Shown one piece after another: positions 1-10,616 of a stretch of DNA of 64,000 nucleotides. The notes under the pieces were generated by a model. The model ran no database searches. It saw nothing but the letters and a program-made list of their open reading frames with translations, and was not told where the DNA came from. The number at the start of each line of letters is the position of its first letter. Position 1 is the first letter of the stretch. Location: the NCBI GenBank assembly GCA_032622095.1, contig CP136063.1:204213934-204277933 (forward strand), given 5' to 3'. Origin of the DNA: Siphonodentalium dalli. Taxonomy: Eukaryota; Mollusca; Scaphopoda; Gadilida; Siphonodentaliidae. The translations under genes and the position numbers were made by a program.

Positions 1-170
1 ACAGTTTGTGACAAATAGTATGACATTTTATTGTGCTATTCCAACCAGTTTACAGAAAAAATAATTTATGAATGAGTTTCGCATCAAAAACTTTTTGTGA
101 CTTTTTCACCATTTAATAATTCTTTTCAGGTAGTTTTAGTGAAATCTTTACAAGTGTGATTGTTTTTCAG

Positions 171-275
171 ACCAAATGTGTGGTTGAGACTAGAGATGCG
201 GACCATACAAAAGAACTGGAAGAGTTGCTGAGAAAGCACTATAAACATGTTTTCTTTGGACCACATGCATTCTGA
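171..275 (+). CDS. Threonine dehydratase copy (gene A), terminal exon
   Basis: This is the last coding exon of a second threonine dehydratase-like gene whose body lies left of the window. A pyrimidine-rich tract and cag acceptor end at 170, and 34 codons plus TGA follow. The peptide starts TKCVVETRDADHT and ends in a basic helix-like stretch (LLRKHYKHV). It matches the terminal exon of gene B at 31372-31476 at most positions, with the same phase-0 acceptor. In ACT-containing threonine dehydratases this segment ends the regulatory ACT region. It does not bind PLP, so the activity of gene A cannot be judged here. The extreme C-terminus differs from gene B (GPHAF against GRDES). Confidence 0.8.
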   Translation, partial: TKCVVETRDADHTKELEELLRKHYKHVFFGPHAF

Positions 276-1586
276 GCTCAGGTAAAAACGGGGCGTATTA
301 TGATTTTGGTCTCTCAATATGTCTAGCCATCCATTCATATTTCTTTTCTGAACAATTGGTTTAGTTACTGCACGAAATGGGAATGACATTTTGTATGTAG
401 GATCACTACCACAATATACAGGCAATGTTCGGTTTTGGGTTCCAGCCACCCATTGTTACTAGAGTTATGGCCCTTTGTTGAAATTCATTTGGGCTTTAAT
501 TCTCATTTCTGGATGACAATTTCTGTTAATGTTGAATGAATTGGATAAAACATGCAAGTATTCAGGTATACAAACATAAAGTACAGGTCAAGTAAGATTT
601 TGGATTCCATGCTCCCATCTTTGTTGGCCTTGAAATTCTGGGGTTTTTTTGTTTCCTATTGATAAGTGCAGTTAGGGTTGCTTGATCACCAACAATCTTG
701 GTATGTGGCTGAATGGCGGCTTGACTTTAGGATTTGTCAAATGATATTCACCAGAGTTAATGGCTCTTTTTTGTAAAATTTTGACTTGTTGTTTTTTGGC
801 TGATAAATTTTTTGGTTTCTTTCTGAAATACAATTACGTTGACCCACTGATAACTGAATAAGTTATTGACAAACTGTTGAAAAAAATGGTTGTGTTATGT
901 AATCAGTCTGGCCCTTTGTCTTTCTGTCCAGCCATCCGTTGGTTAATGTTTTTAGTTTCCGACCTATAACTCTAATTTGGATTATTTTATTTGAACCAAG
1001 GTTTGTATATTTGTTTCCCAGTTAAAAATACAGCACAAGTTCGAATATGGGTTCCGTACAATTATTTTTTCATGAGTTTTTGCCATAGCTTATTTGAACA
1101 TTTCCCATCCATGAATAAGAATACTTCTGCACTTTTATTATATGCCCGTTTGAAAAAACGGTCGTATTATCATACTATTATGTAAATGGGTTGTCCATCT
1201 GTCCGTCGTCCGCTTTTGGTTTCCAGATGATAACTTTAGATTGAATCGAGTGAACTGAACCACATTTGGTATGTTAGTTTACCAAACCAAAATACAGATC
1301 AAGTTCGAATATGGGTTTCGTCCGCATGATTTTGACTGAGTTATACCCCTTTTTCGACTTAGATTTTACCTGATTTGCGGTTTCCAGATGATAACTTTAG
1401 ATTGAATCAAGTGAACTGAACCAAATTTGGTATACCGGTATTAGTTTACCACCCCAAAATACAGATCAAGTTCGAATATGGGTTTCGTCTGCATTATTTT
1501 GACTGAGTTATGTCCCTTTTTTACTTAGATTTTACATGATATGCGGTTTCCAGATTACTTTTTTTTATTTTTGTTTTTATTTCGTC

Positions 1587-1985
1587 TTAACCCTTTACCC
1601 AACAGAACGGCCCTGTGCCAATGCATTCTCTTATATATGCGAGTCGACCATAGGTCGCCTCGCATATATAAGAGAATGCATTGGCTTAACACATTAAAAA
1701 TTATAAAATTGTTAAAGAATGTAAGAAAAAATGGTAAAAAGTGTTAAAAAAAGATTTGTTTAGGCCAATGCATTCTCTTATATATGCGAGGCGACCTATG
1801 GTCGACTCGCATATATAAGAGAATGCATTGGCACAGGGCATAACTGTAACCATCACAATGTGGTCAATGAGCCGGTTCCAATGATATCCATATTTGTATG
1901 GTTCTATTGAGACAGACCGAAGATAATTTAGGCTGTTGAAGCTTTATTTGGCCGGTTTTGGCCGGTTTGTTGGGTAAAGGGTTAA
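1587..1985. mobile_element. TTAA-flanked double-hairpin MITE (family T1, copy 1)
   Basis: The element is bounded by TTAA on both sides and has inverted termini TTAACCCTTTACCCAACA. This pattern is typical of piggyBac-mobilised non-autonomous elements. It contains two roughly 69-bp palindromes (1617-1685 and 1764-1832) in opposite loop orientation, separated by an A/T-rich spacer. Copies of nearly the same length lie at 6489-6890 and 41049-41448. No transposase is encoded. This copy is inverted relative to the other two. Confidence 0.88.
1617..1685. repeat. 69-bp palindrome (hairpin module)
   Basis: The arms begin GCCAATGCATTCTCTTATAT and pair almost perfectly around a short GTCGACCATAGGTCGC centre. 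The same module occurs at 1764-1832, 4802-4870, 5090-5158, 5421-5489, 5710-5778, 6642-6710, 6792-6860, 8464-8532, 41202-41270 and 41350-41418. Half copies lie near 5848-5878 and 8225-8264, and a diverged copy lies near 53228-53291. Members are nearly identical, so spread or homogenisation is recent. Confidence 0.93.
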
Positions 1986-2075
1986 GTCAAAGGTTTTCTA
2001 ACAAATGAAATAAACCTTGCCCCGCTCTACTCCAGAAACGGACGTATTATGCCACGCCCCCATGGCGTGCTCTTG

Positions 2076-2856
2076 TTAGCTTTTCATCTGCCTGTCATGT
2101 GATTTTATTACCTGAACATCCCTCAAAATGATTACCAGACCATTCCAATGTATACTATTATTATAACTGACTGGGATAATCTATTTATTAAAGAAACAGT
2201 TAGTGACACTCTAATTTATTTCAGGTCACCACAATCATCAACTTCTAAAGAATCCTTCACCACGATCATCAACCTCTAAAGAATTATTTGTATTCGTGGC
2301 TCGTATCTACCTGAGTCCAGGATCCTGACCTTCATGGACATAAGCTAGGAACATCGATAGCTGTATCAGGATCCACGCATTGTCATAGTTTTCCCTTGTT
2401 TCCATGTGATATATCAGCATGTTGATTTTAACTCTTTTAGTGCCAAAGCTGACCAGATTGATCTCAAAGTGACTAGTCAGTCATAACATTCTTGTGTGAG
2501 AGTGTCAGAGCTTGAACATTGATTCTTTTGTGCCTGTTAAATCTGATGTCAAGTTGTGTTCCTTGAGTATTATTGTATTACTGACTTCACCATGCCTATG
2601 TGTTAAATAGGCACATAGCTTACAGCACATGTATTCAGAATAATTTTTACCATTAAATTATTGTTTGCTCTCTCATAAGTGGACTAGAAATCGGAACTAC
2701 TTCTATTCTCATTTGTTAAGCCTTAGCTTCTCGGTTCTGGGTAATAAATTACACTAATCCATTTAAATGTTTACAGTGATATATTGAGGAACAATCAGTT
2801 CATATAAGGTAGCAGTACACGGGTTGTAGGGGGTCTGAAAAATAGAAAAATAATAT

Positions 2857-2857
<1 letters not shown>
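2076..2857. other. Non-coding flank, inner part of the duplication arm
   Basis: This stretch carries the part of the inverted duplication shared with 29220-29600 (roughly 2065-2560), then sequence without a partner. No open coding exon or RNA gene was recognised. 'ggtcaccacaatcatcaac' at about 2225 and 'gatcatcaacctctaaagaa' at about 2261 form a short direct repeat. Confidence 0.5.

Positions 2858-2894
<37 letters not shown>
2858..2894. repeat. Poly-G run of 37
   Basis: An uninterrupted homopolymer of G follows 'taatatc'. Runs this long are unstable and hard to sequence, so the exact length is unreliable. Shorter C or G runs recur inside other elements here (12250-12261, 26748-26933, 47220-47236). 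Confidence 0.97.
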
Positions 2895-2896
<2 letters not shown>

Positions 2897-3856
2897 TAAC
2901 AGCCAGTGTAGCCTGTGTTAACCATGTCATTACTGGTTTGAAGGTTTATTTATTTTACAAAACTGGGAAAGTTATCAAAAAAGTGAAAAATTTGGATACG
3001 CAACAGGGTTTTCGTATTCAATGAAGGCCAACTCTGTGTTATTGCATGGTTACAGGAAAATAGCCCGGTTTCTCTCCCCTGAATTCTGTCATCTGGGTTC
3101 GCAAGACATTTTTTTCAAATTGATACAATAACTTTTTCTATTTCAAATATTTCTCAGCTCTAACATAGCTCTATCAGGTGGAAGAATCTTATTTACTGAC
3201 ATTCGCTCTATCATGGTCTGTTTTTGGGTTGAAAATGGCCAATTTGAGTAAAAAAATGGGTAAAATTGAGCGTTTCGTGTGTGCAAACCAAGGGGCATAA
3301 CTCAATGACAAATTGTACGAAGAAGCTAAAGTACAGACAAATGATTACACCTAAAATTTCTGTCGAAACTAAAACATGCTTGATGGGACATATGCCAAAG
3401 ATAATGGATCAGCATTGATTTGAAGTACAGTACCCCCTCCCAGGTTGGCAAAATTGCTGGAAATCGTGTATTGCTACCTAATATATATCGTGGAGAGTGT
3501 TTCATAATCGGATTTGAGAGATACTTAATGTTGAAGCATATATGATACTTTATACAAGTAACCACTAGCGTCATTATACTTTATATGTTATGGTGGAGGT
3601 GGGGGGGGGAGATGTTAAAAAAAAATTTGAAAACAAAAATATGTTAATATTACGTTTGCGCGCATAATGAGCTGATTCCATTATGCTATGGTGGAATTGG
3701 CAAGTTACCCTGGGCAGGCCAGGCCAAAAATTAATAGAATGATTTTTTATGACTGTCATAATCTAAAACTGCAAATAAAAGATTATTTTATTAAGGAATC
3801 TTGACACTTGGTTAAACCAGACAAAGATTTATTCTCAGAAATTCAGATATGATGTG
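2895..3856. other. No recognised feature
   Basis: AT-rich sequence with short accidental reading frames on both strands. None shows a domain, splice context or repeat relationship that could be identified. Confidence 0.5.
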
Positions 3857-4525
3857 TCAGTTGATGTAAACTTCAGGAGTCATTAGTACAGAATACTGGC
3901 GGCCATCTTCTATTTCAAAATTCAATCCATTAGCACAAACTACAGGCCGGAGTGTTTGTCTGGTCATCATGAAATTTGTCGTGGAAGTTAATACTGACAT
4001 GTCATTCGGCCATAAAACATGGCCGTCGTTAGCATCTTGGATTTTACTCTTTGTATGACTACTAAATCCTTTGACACAGGCTACAGGTCGTATCTTTGGT
4101 CGGATCATAATGAAATTTGTCATGGCTGTTAACATTGAAATGTAGATAGGAACGAGTCATTTTGTGCGTCATTCGGCCATAAAACATGTCTGCTGGCAGC
4201 CATCTTGGATTTTACTATTTGCATGACTAAATCCTTTGGCACACCCAAGAGTCCACTTGCCTCATCGACTCATCACCAAACTTCATATTAATCTTGATAT
4301 TGATCTACTAGCTGTCAGATGTTTTTGAATTTTATTGGAAAACATAGCCACCAGCAACCATCTTGGATTTTACTTTATATATATCTCTTCATGTTATTAA
4401 TCTAGTATTACTTAGATCTCGACCTTCAACTTTCCGCATTCCTAATTGCTCCATTGACTGTAACACATGAAATTATTCCCTTTCCAAGTTGAGCTACAGT
4501 GTCGTTGACACTTTCATTCTTTCCA
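3857..4525. repeat. Degenerate tandem repeat plus a dispersed repeat shared with about 22130-22355
   Basis: Units of about 135-165 bp repeat the phrases 'gaaatttgtc', 'cattcggccataaaacatg' (about 4003 and 4168) and 'catcttggattttact'. The last part, roughly 4310-4525, is similar in the same orientation to 22130-22355, including 'agttgagctacagt' and 'aacacatgaaatta'-like phrases. The element type is unknown. Confidence 0.6.
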
Positions 4526-4750
4526 AGTTTACAAAGGATAGGATAAATTTTATTTAAAAGTCGGAGGTAATAACATACAAACACAAAAATCACAAGCTCT
4601 GAAGAGCAACTGTAAAACAAATACATATATAAGTTATACACTTACACATTACCATATCAATTTTATACAAGTTAAAATAAGTTATCCTAGTTAAAATACC
4701 AAACTGTAAGAGTACAAAATTTTATTTATCGAGTAATAGAATTACTATTT

Positions 4751-5207
4751 GTGACCCGCCATATAAAATCCAGTCGGAAGTCGGAATTTTTTTTACCCTG
4801 TGCCAATGCATTCTCTTATATATGCGAGTCGACCATAGGTCGCCTCGCATATATAAGAGAATGCATTGGCTTAACAATTTTTTATCATGTTTTTTAAATA
4901 AATGTTTCTTACAATTTTTAGGACATAAAATAAAAAAACATCCATTACCCTGCAGGGAGCCCCACACATATATAGAAGCACATAGAAGAGTGTCGTCTGC
5001 TCATGTTTGTCTGGGGCTCTGTATGGGTGAAATTATAAAATTGTTAAAGAATACAAGAACAAATTATTAAAATTGTAAAAAATTGTTAGGCCAATGCATT
5101 CTCTTATATATGCGAGGCGACCTATGGTCGACTCGCATATATAAGAGAATGCATTGGCACAGGGTAAAAAAAATCCTGACTTCCGACTGGATTTGATATG
5201 GCGGGTC
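4751..5207 (+). mobile_element. Double-hairpin MITE (family B, copy 1)
   Basis: Terminal inverted repeats begin GTGACCCGCCATAT and continue through 'aatccagtcggaagtcgg'. About 50 bp inside each end lies the 69-bp palindrome (4802-4870 and 5090-5158). The middle carries 'cctgcagggagccccacaca' and an A/T-rich stretch with 'aaattataaaattgttaaag' that is also present in family T1. There is no open reading frame of note. The termini differ completely from T1 although the hairpins are nearly identical. Confidence 0.85.
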
Positions 5208-5370
5208 GCATTTAATTAAAAAAAACACCAGTACAGTATAATTTAATTTGCTTCTTCCTGCTTCTTCCAGTAATAAAAGAGAAAAGGAAATTAGAATTTG
5301 CTTGAATTTCATGTCTGAGATTTTGGAATGCTTTCAATGGTTAGCAAAAAATAATAAATTCCTGTAATAT

Positions 5371-5828
5371 GTGACCCGCCATATCAAATCCAGTCGGAAG
5401 TCGGGATCTTTTTACCCTGTGCCAATGCATTCTCTTATATATGCGAGTCGACCATAGGTCGCCTCGCATATATAAGAGAATGCATTGGCCTAACAATTTT
5501 TTACAATTTTAATAATTTGTTCTTGTATTCTTTAACAATTTTATAATTTCACCCATACAGAGCCCCCAGACAAACATGAGCAGACAACACTCTTCTATGT
5601 GCTTCTATATATGTGTGGGGCTCCCTGCAGGGTAATGGATGTTTTTTTATTTTATGTCCTAAAAATTGTAAGAAACATTTATTTAAAAAACATGATAAAA
5701 AATTGTTAAGCCAATGCATTCTCTTATATATGAGAGGCGACCTATGGTCGACTCGCATATATAAGAGAATGCATTGGCACAGGGTAAACAAAATCCCGAC
5801 TTCCGACTGGATTTTATATGGCGGTCAC
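5371..5828 (-). mobile_element. Double-hairpin MITE (family B, copy 2, inverted)
   Basis: This is the reverse complement of 4751-5207, about 160 bp away, so the two copies make a giant palindrome of over 1 kb. Hairpins are at 5421-5489 and 5710-5778. The right end is followed by a tandem 100-bp duplication: the last hairpin arm, the terminus and the flank 'atatagataaaatgt' recur at about 5844-5943. Confidence 0.85.
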
Positions 5829-5943
5829 ATATAGATAAAATGTAGGTCTACTCGCATATATAAGAGAATGCATTGGCACAGGGTAAAAAAAATCCCGACT
5901 TCCGACTGGATTTGATATGGCGGGTCACATATAGATAAAATGT
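5829..5943. repeat. Duplicated right end of the family B element
   Basis: A second copy of a half palindrome, the subterminal 'cccgacttccgactgg' and the terminal 'ggcgggtcac' follows exactly 100 bp after the first (termini at 5828 and 5928). Both copies are followed by 'atatagataaaatgt'. This suggests unequal exchange or replication slippage at the hairpin. Confidence 0.8.
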
Positions 5944-6488
5944 TAGTGATTAATAATAGTTTCAATGTTAGTTAGGTCATCAAAATGATCAAAGAATTAT
6001 TAGTAAACTTTTTTGTTTTGTTGATCATGTTCTACAGATTGCAATTATATCACAAGTTAACTTAATAAACATAATCATTTCTCAGCAGCAATACAACACA
6101 AACTGATCATTAAAGGGGCCCAAAGGCCTACGAAATGTGCAAAAAAATATAAAAGTCTGTAATAACGTAATAATGTTCTCCAATAACATAATTTTGCATG
6201 TTGAAACCAACTGTTAGGTAAACAAAACTGTTACAATGATTTGTCAACAAACATCGCTAATCATGTAGTTAGTTCAAATCTGTTAGTCTGGATATGATTT
6301 TCAGAATATATTTCAATGCTTTGACCTTTTCCAATGTTTACCGTCAAGTTTTGATTAAACTTTGGTATCTTATTGGACTTTTATCGGTAATTCCACTGTA
6401 ACAGTAATGTTTACAAAACAATGGTTATGATATGTGAAATCTCATGGTAGGAGAGTTTTCAACAACATTATGTACTTATATTGCAACT
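5944..6488. other. No recognised feature
   Basis: AT-rich sequence between two MITEs. Apart from 'attaaaggggcccaaaggcc' near 6104-6124, which looks like one terminus of a TTAA-type element, nothing was identified. Confidence 0.4.
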
Positions 6489-6890
6489 TTAACCCTTTAC
6501 CCAACAAACCGGCCAAAACCGGCCAAATAAAGCTTTAACAGCCTAAAATATCTTCGGTCTGTCTCAATAGAACCATACATATATGGATATCATTGGAACC
6601 GGCTCCTTGACCACATTGTGATAGTTACAGTTATGCCCTGTGCCAATGCATTCTCTTATATATGCGAGTCGACCATAGGTCGCCTCGCATATATAAGAGA
6701 ATGCATTGGCCTAAAAAAAATCGTTTTTTTTAACACTTTTTACCATTTTTTCTTACATTCTTTAACAATTTTATAATTTTTAATGTGTTAAGCCAATGCA
6801 TTCTCTTATATATGCGAGGCGACCTATGGTCGACTCGCATATATAAGAGAATGCATTGGCACATGGCCCTTCTGTTGGGTAAAGGGTTAA
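6489..6890. mobile_element. TTAA-flanked double-hairpin MITE (family T1, copy 2)
   Basis: TTAA lies at 6489-6492 and 6887-6890, with inverted termini CCCTTTACCCAACA. Hairpins are at 6642-6710 and 6792-6860. Opposite in orientation to the copy at 1587-1985 and very similar to 41049-41448. Placement of the hairpins is asymmetric: about 150 bp from one end and about 30 bp from the other. Confidence 0.88.
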
Positions 6891-7131
6891 ACTAATATTC
6901 TACTATTCAGCTACCCATTAGAAGTATGTAACATTAGTTCCGAAAATGTCAACATCAACTTTACACTTTCGTAAAACAAGACATCTGAACTACAAATAAA
7001 AGACTGACCTGTGCTGCCAGTTTTCATACAAAATTTGGGAAAACACCTAAATTGATGAAGTTTATTCACTAGGTGCATTTAAACTCCTCAGATGAGTGTT
7101 TCCCTTCATTTTAACTTACAATAATGATAAC

Positions 7132-7348
7132 TACAGTAATGCCCTAAGTAATCGACTCCTTATACACAGCAGAATTATGGGTAACTTTTCAGGATTTAGC
7201 CGGAAATATGGCTTGTTGCCATTCATCGGAAAGCTCTCATCGAGAGCTTTCCGATGAATGGCAACAAGCCATATTTCCGACTAAATCCTGAAAAGTTACC
7301 CATAATTCTGCTGTGTTTAAGGAGTCGATTACTTAGGGCATTACTGTA
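7132..7348. mobile_element. TA-flanked palindromic MITE (family M, copy 1)
   Basis: TA dinucleotides flank termini CAGTAATGCCCTAA and TTAGGGCATTACTG. Nearly the whole 217 bp is one inverted repeat folding around 'gctctcatcgagagc'. TA duplication plus CAGT termini points to Tc1/mariner-type mobilisation. Relatives are at 13578-13831, 14833-14977 and 23117-23377. Confidence 0.87.
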
Positions 7349-7606
7349 TGCATGTGATTTCTCTGCTGTGAACTTGATAAATCTAAATCTATGGATTATT
7401 CATATGTTTTAACTTTTAATGCAGTACTATTTTGTTTGGGGTATTGTCTTTGACGTTTCTTCTGACCTGAATGCGTGTAAATTTCAGTATTTTCTGGACC
7501 AAGAGGTAATTTTTTAATGAGAATTACACATGAGTTCATTGAGTTTGGAGACAGATTCGGTTTATAGAGGGTCCAGTTTGTGGAGGTTTCTGTACTGCTA
7601 ATTAGA

Positions 7607-8016
7607 CTAATTTGCAAGCCTTGAAATAGTGTGTCTGTCATTTGCAGAATGAGGTCACCAGAGGGTGAATTTAGTGATGCTACCCTGCATAGCGGGCTAG
7701 CATCACCAAATTCACCCTCTGGGAACCTCATTCTGCTTACACCTCAGCAGAATGAGGTTCCCAGAGGTTGAATTTGGTGATGCTAGCCTGCTATGCGGGG
7801 GTAGCATCACTAAATTCACCCTCTGGGGACCTCATTCTGCTGAGGTGTAAGCAGAATGAGGTCCCCAGAGGGTGAATTTGGTGTAAGCAGAATGAGGTCC
7901 CCAGAGGGTGAATTTGGTGATGCTAGCCCACTATGCAGGGTAGCATCACTAAATTCACCCTCTGGGGACCTCATTCTGCAAATGACAGACACACTATTTC
8001 AAGGCTTGCTAATTTG
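7607..8016. repeat. Nested palindrome cluster (family D)
   Basis: Outer arms ('gcaagccttgaaatagtgtg' at the left and its complement ending near 8010) enclose several alternating copies of a module with 'cagaatgaggt' and 'agagggtgaattt', some in direct and some in inverted order. The 'gatgctagcc' or 'gatgctaccc' centres recur. Single modules lie at 21130-21190, 21365-21400, 22030-22100 and 38230-38615. This looks like a foldback element that has inserted into or rearranged with itself. Confidence 0.8.
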
Positions 8017-8157
8017 TTCTCTTGCACATTTTTTGAGAATTTTGACAGATTTTCCAGCCTCATGTTAATTCTACCTCAGTTTGTTGGGCCAAAAAATTGG
8101 TGTGTTTCAGGTTACCCAACCCTAATTGTTAGTGCCCCGCCTAAACTTTTATGCTGC

Positions 8158-8587
8158 AGCTGAGTCATGTATGTGTAGCCTTTCAAATCCAGTCGTAAGT
8201 CGGGATTTTTTACCCTGTGCCATAGGTCGCCATAGGTCGCCTCGCATATATAAGAGAATGCATTGGCCTAACAATTTTTCATCATTTTTTTTAGGACATA
8301 AAATAAAAAACATCCATTACCCTGCAGGGAGCCCCACACATATATAGAAGCATATAAAAGAGTGTAGTCTGCTCATGTTTTTGTCTGGGGCTCTGTATGG
8401 GTGAAATTATAAAATTGTTAAAGAATACAAGACAAAATTATTAAAACTGTAAAAAATTGTTAGGCCAATGCATTCTCTTATATATGCGAGGCGATCTATG
8501 GTCGACTCGCATATATAAGAGAATGCATTGGCACAGGGTAAAAAAAATCCCGACTTACGACTGGATTTGATATGGCGGGTCACATAT
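8158..8587. mobile_element. Family B double-hairpin MITE, damaged copy 3
   Basis: It has the same interior as 4751-5207, with one intact palindrome at 8464-8532. The first palindrome is reduced to one arm (8225-8264) beside a duplicated 'cataggtcgc'. The right terminus GGCGGGTCAC is intact, but the left terminus is missing. A 17-bp direct repeat, 'tatgtgtagcctttcaa', lies at both ends and may mark a repair or conversion event. Confidence 0.75.
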
Positions 8588-9506
8588 GTGTAGCCTTTCA
8601 AGAGACCCATACTATAAAGGTGATGTAAACTAGCTAGGTTCACTTGATCTACGTCTATTTATATTAAATAGTCTATATTACTTTCAAAAGTGCACTACAT
8701 TTACATGACTCTACTGAGCAGGTGTACATTTAATTATTGCCATATTTCTTTGAATATTATATGAAGTAAGAGACAAAGAAGAAGAAAAGAAAAGAACAAA
8801 AACAACCCTACCTACCCCTCATAATTTGTTTTGTCTTGTGACCTGAAACAGGGTTTTTGTTGGCCTTATTCACCATAATTAGGAATCATTCAGTGTTTGC
8901 TATTTTTTTTCTTGATTGCTATACGTCTGCACTTAGTACAGGTGTAAAATGTCACACTATGTGTTATATGTCCATCATCCATAATTCATCTGGAACTCAT
9001 AAATTAGTGCCTAGGAACCAATGTACATGTATCTCAACGTTTAAAACAATTTATGATTGTGTGTATGATATTTTTCACTTCCAAATTTGCCAATGGCAAA
9101 CAAAATTCACATTTGCCAAAAAAAAATTCATTTGGCAAATTATTTGGCTAAACTAAATATGACGTCATTATTATTTGGCATTAAAGGGGGTAAAGTCATC
9201 TTATTTAAGTTCTGACCATGTACCTACCACTGGGTATCATTCCCAAATGTGTTGATGAATAGGTATGATGATACATATATCATTGGTGATCAGTTGATAT
9301 TAAATTTAATCAATTTGAAAGAACTCATGATTACAATAAAACAAAGTTATCATTATATATTATTATATGATCATAAGTTTCTTTCCCAATTCCTATGTTA
9401 AAACGTAAGGAAAATATCGAGATATCTAACGATGTTCACCTCATTAATCAAACAAGAGGTTAATAACAGTTCTGAGTGACGTCAGATACTTCAGGGGTTA
9501 ACATTA
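8588..9506. other. Mostly unassigned; short 'tttgccaa' repeat near 9080-9150
   Basis: The 9075-9150 section repeats 'tttgccaa' and 'tttggcaaat' in both orientations, like the interior of the hAT-type element at 53551-54154, so it may be an eroded relative. The rest is AT-rich and unrecognised. Confidence 0.4.
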
Positions 9507-9652
9507 TACAATTATTGCATTCCTCCGAGGTTAACATAAGGAATTATCAACCCGAGGAAGTTGATATTCACCAAGGCCGAAGGCCGCGGTGAATATCAAC
9601 TTCCGAGGGTTGATAATTCCTTATGTTAACCAAGGAGGAATGCAATAACTGT
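9507..9652. mobile_element. Foldback element with GC-rich centre (family F, copy 1)
   Basis: A near-perfect inverted repeat has arms containing 'attgcattcctcc', 'ggaattatcaacc' and 'gttgatattcacc', with the centre 'aaggccgaaggccgcgg'. A relative of the same design is at 10146-10291, and both end near a 'gcataactg'-like terminus. No coding capacity. Confidence 0.8.
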
Positions 9653-10145
9653 TTTATTATATGACGGGCGATTATATCAAATGCAAGGGAAATCTACTCA
9701 GATATGATAAATGATAAACACTTCTCTTTCATTTTCAATTTTTTTTCAACAAAATCATCGGTATATCATATGAACACAAATCAATATAACACTGAAACCA
9801 GGCTACCTAGTTTCAAGATTCCCCATTCGTAATGTACGCAACGTCATTGGCTGTCACATTTAGCGCGTAGGGAAAACCCAGATCTATTTATAGTAAGAGT
9901 CAGCGGAATGTTATATTAACCTGCTGAGCGTTATATTAACCTGTGGCGCTATAAAAGGTATAAAAGGAGCAGTGGACATTGGGAATTATTCATAATTAGG
10001 CATGGCAATTTACTATGGGATTTGGAGTAGAAAGTAATGGTCATATAATAAAACTTATTATCAGACCTGAAAATAGATAGGATTTTCACAGCGACGTTCA
10101 ACGTCACAACGTCTTGTCCAATCAAAGCGCGTTTCATATAATAAA
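9653..10145. other. Spacer between two foldback elements, itself bounded by an inverted repeat
   Basis: 'ataactgttttattatatga' at about 9646-9665 is repeated inverted near 10134-10153, so this spacer with the flanking foldbacks may be one larger composite. 'gttatattaacctg' occurs twice near 9910 and 9930. Confidence 0.45.
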
Positions 10146-10291
10146 ACAGTTATCGCATTATTTCTTGGTTGACACGAGGAATTGTCTGCCCTTGGAAGTC
10201 AATATTCACCTCGGCCTATGGCCTTGGTGAATATTGACTTCCTCAGGTTAACAATTCCTCATTGTCAACCTCGAAACAATGCGATAACTGT
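10146..10291. mobile_element. Foldback element with GC-rich centre (family F, copy 2)
   Basis: Arms start 'acagttatcgcatt' and end 'aatgcgataactgt'; the centre is 'ctcggcctatggccttgg'. The inner arms 'gtcaatattcacc' and 'ggtgaatattgac' resemble those of 9507-9652 with substitutions, so the two belong to one family but are not recent copies. Confidence 0.8.
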
Positions 10292-10616
10292 ATAATGATA
10301 CCACGTCATGTTTTCGGTCTCACATGTCATATTTGTGTGTCGTTTGTTGTTTTATGTAGCAGCTGTAGCCTGTAGGTGGTGTTAGTAGAATAATATAAAC
10401 TAGTGATTTTAACCCTTTATATATTCCCACTCAGTTATAAAATCTACATTGGAATGGTCTATTATTCATCTGGAGGGGTGAATAATAAGCAGATGACAGA
10501 CAGATAATAAAAGCGCGGAAGGAGTCCTATTGCATTTGTTGAACTTACTATCTGAACATTTCCTAAGGAATAACTATTCATCAATAATTATTTGATATAC
10601 ATGTAGAATGGTTTAA

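Larger units (their letters stand above)
1137..2075. repeat. Dispersed repeat R, copy 1, with about 163-bp tandem units
   Basis: One end carries 'gaaaaaacggtcgtattat' (about 1153) and the other 'cggacgtattatgccacgcc' near 2040-2060. A reverse-complement relative with the same two ends lies at 32375-33405. Inside, a unit of about 161-166 bp is tandemly repeated: 'ttccagatgataac' begins at 1221 and 1382, with a partial third unit at 1548. Each unit contains 'caagttcgaatatgggt'. The TTAA element at 1587-1985 interrupts it. No coding sequence was recognised. Confidence 0.6.
1..2600. repeat. Left arm of an inverted segmental duplication
   Basis: Sequence around and downstream of the gene A exon matches, in reverse complement, the sequence around the last exon of gene B (about 31610 down to 29220). 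Matching stretches include the intron before the exon (about 60-170), the 3' flank (276-700, with shared phrases such as 'tgggttccagccaccc') and 2065-2560 (shared 'ttttcccttgtttccatgtg' and 'agcatgttgattttaactc'). The arms are interrupted by different insertions: a TTAA element here at 1587-1985, and AT-rich and TTAA elements in the other arm. The duplication therefore probably predates those insertions. Confidence 0.75.

Noticed and set aside
1587-8532. CRISPR-like array of palindromic repeats
   Set aside because: Spacing is irregular, repeats are paired within elements with clear termini, and the host is eukaryotic.
1541-8643. Repeated peptide 'CQCILLYMRVDHRSPRIYKR' in many short frames
   Set aside because: It is the translation of the 69-bp palindrome, which is open on both strands; not a conserved small protein.
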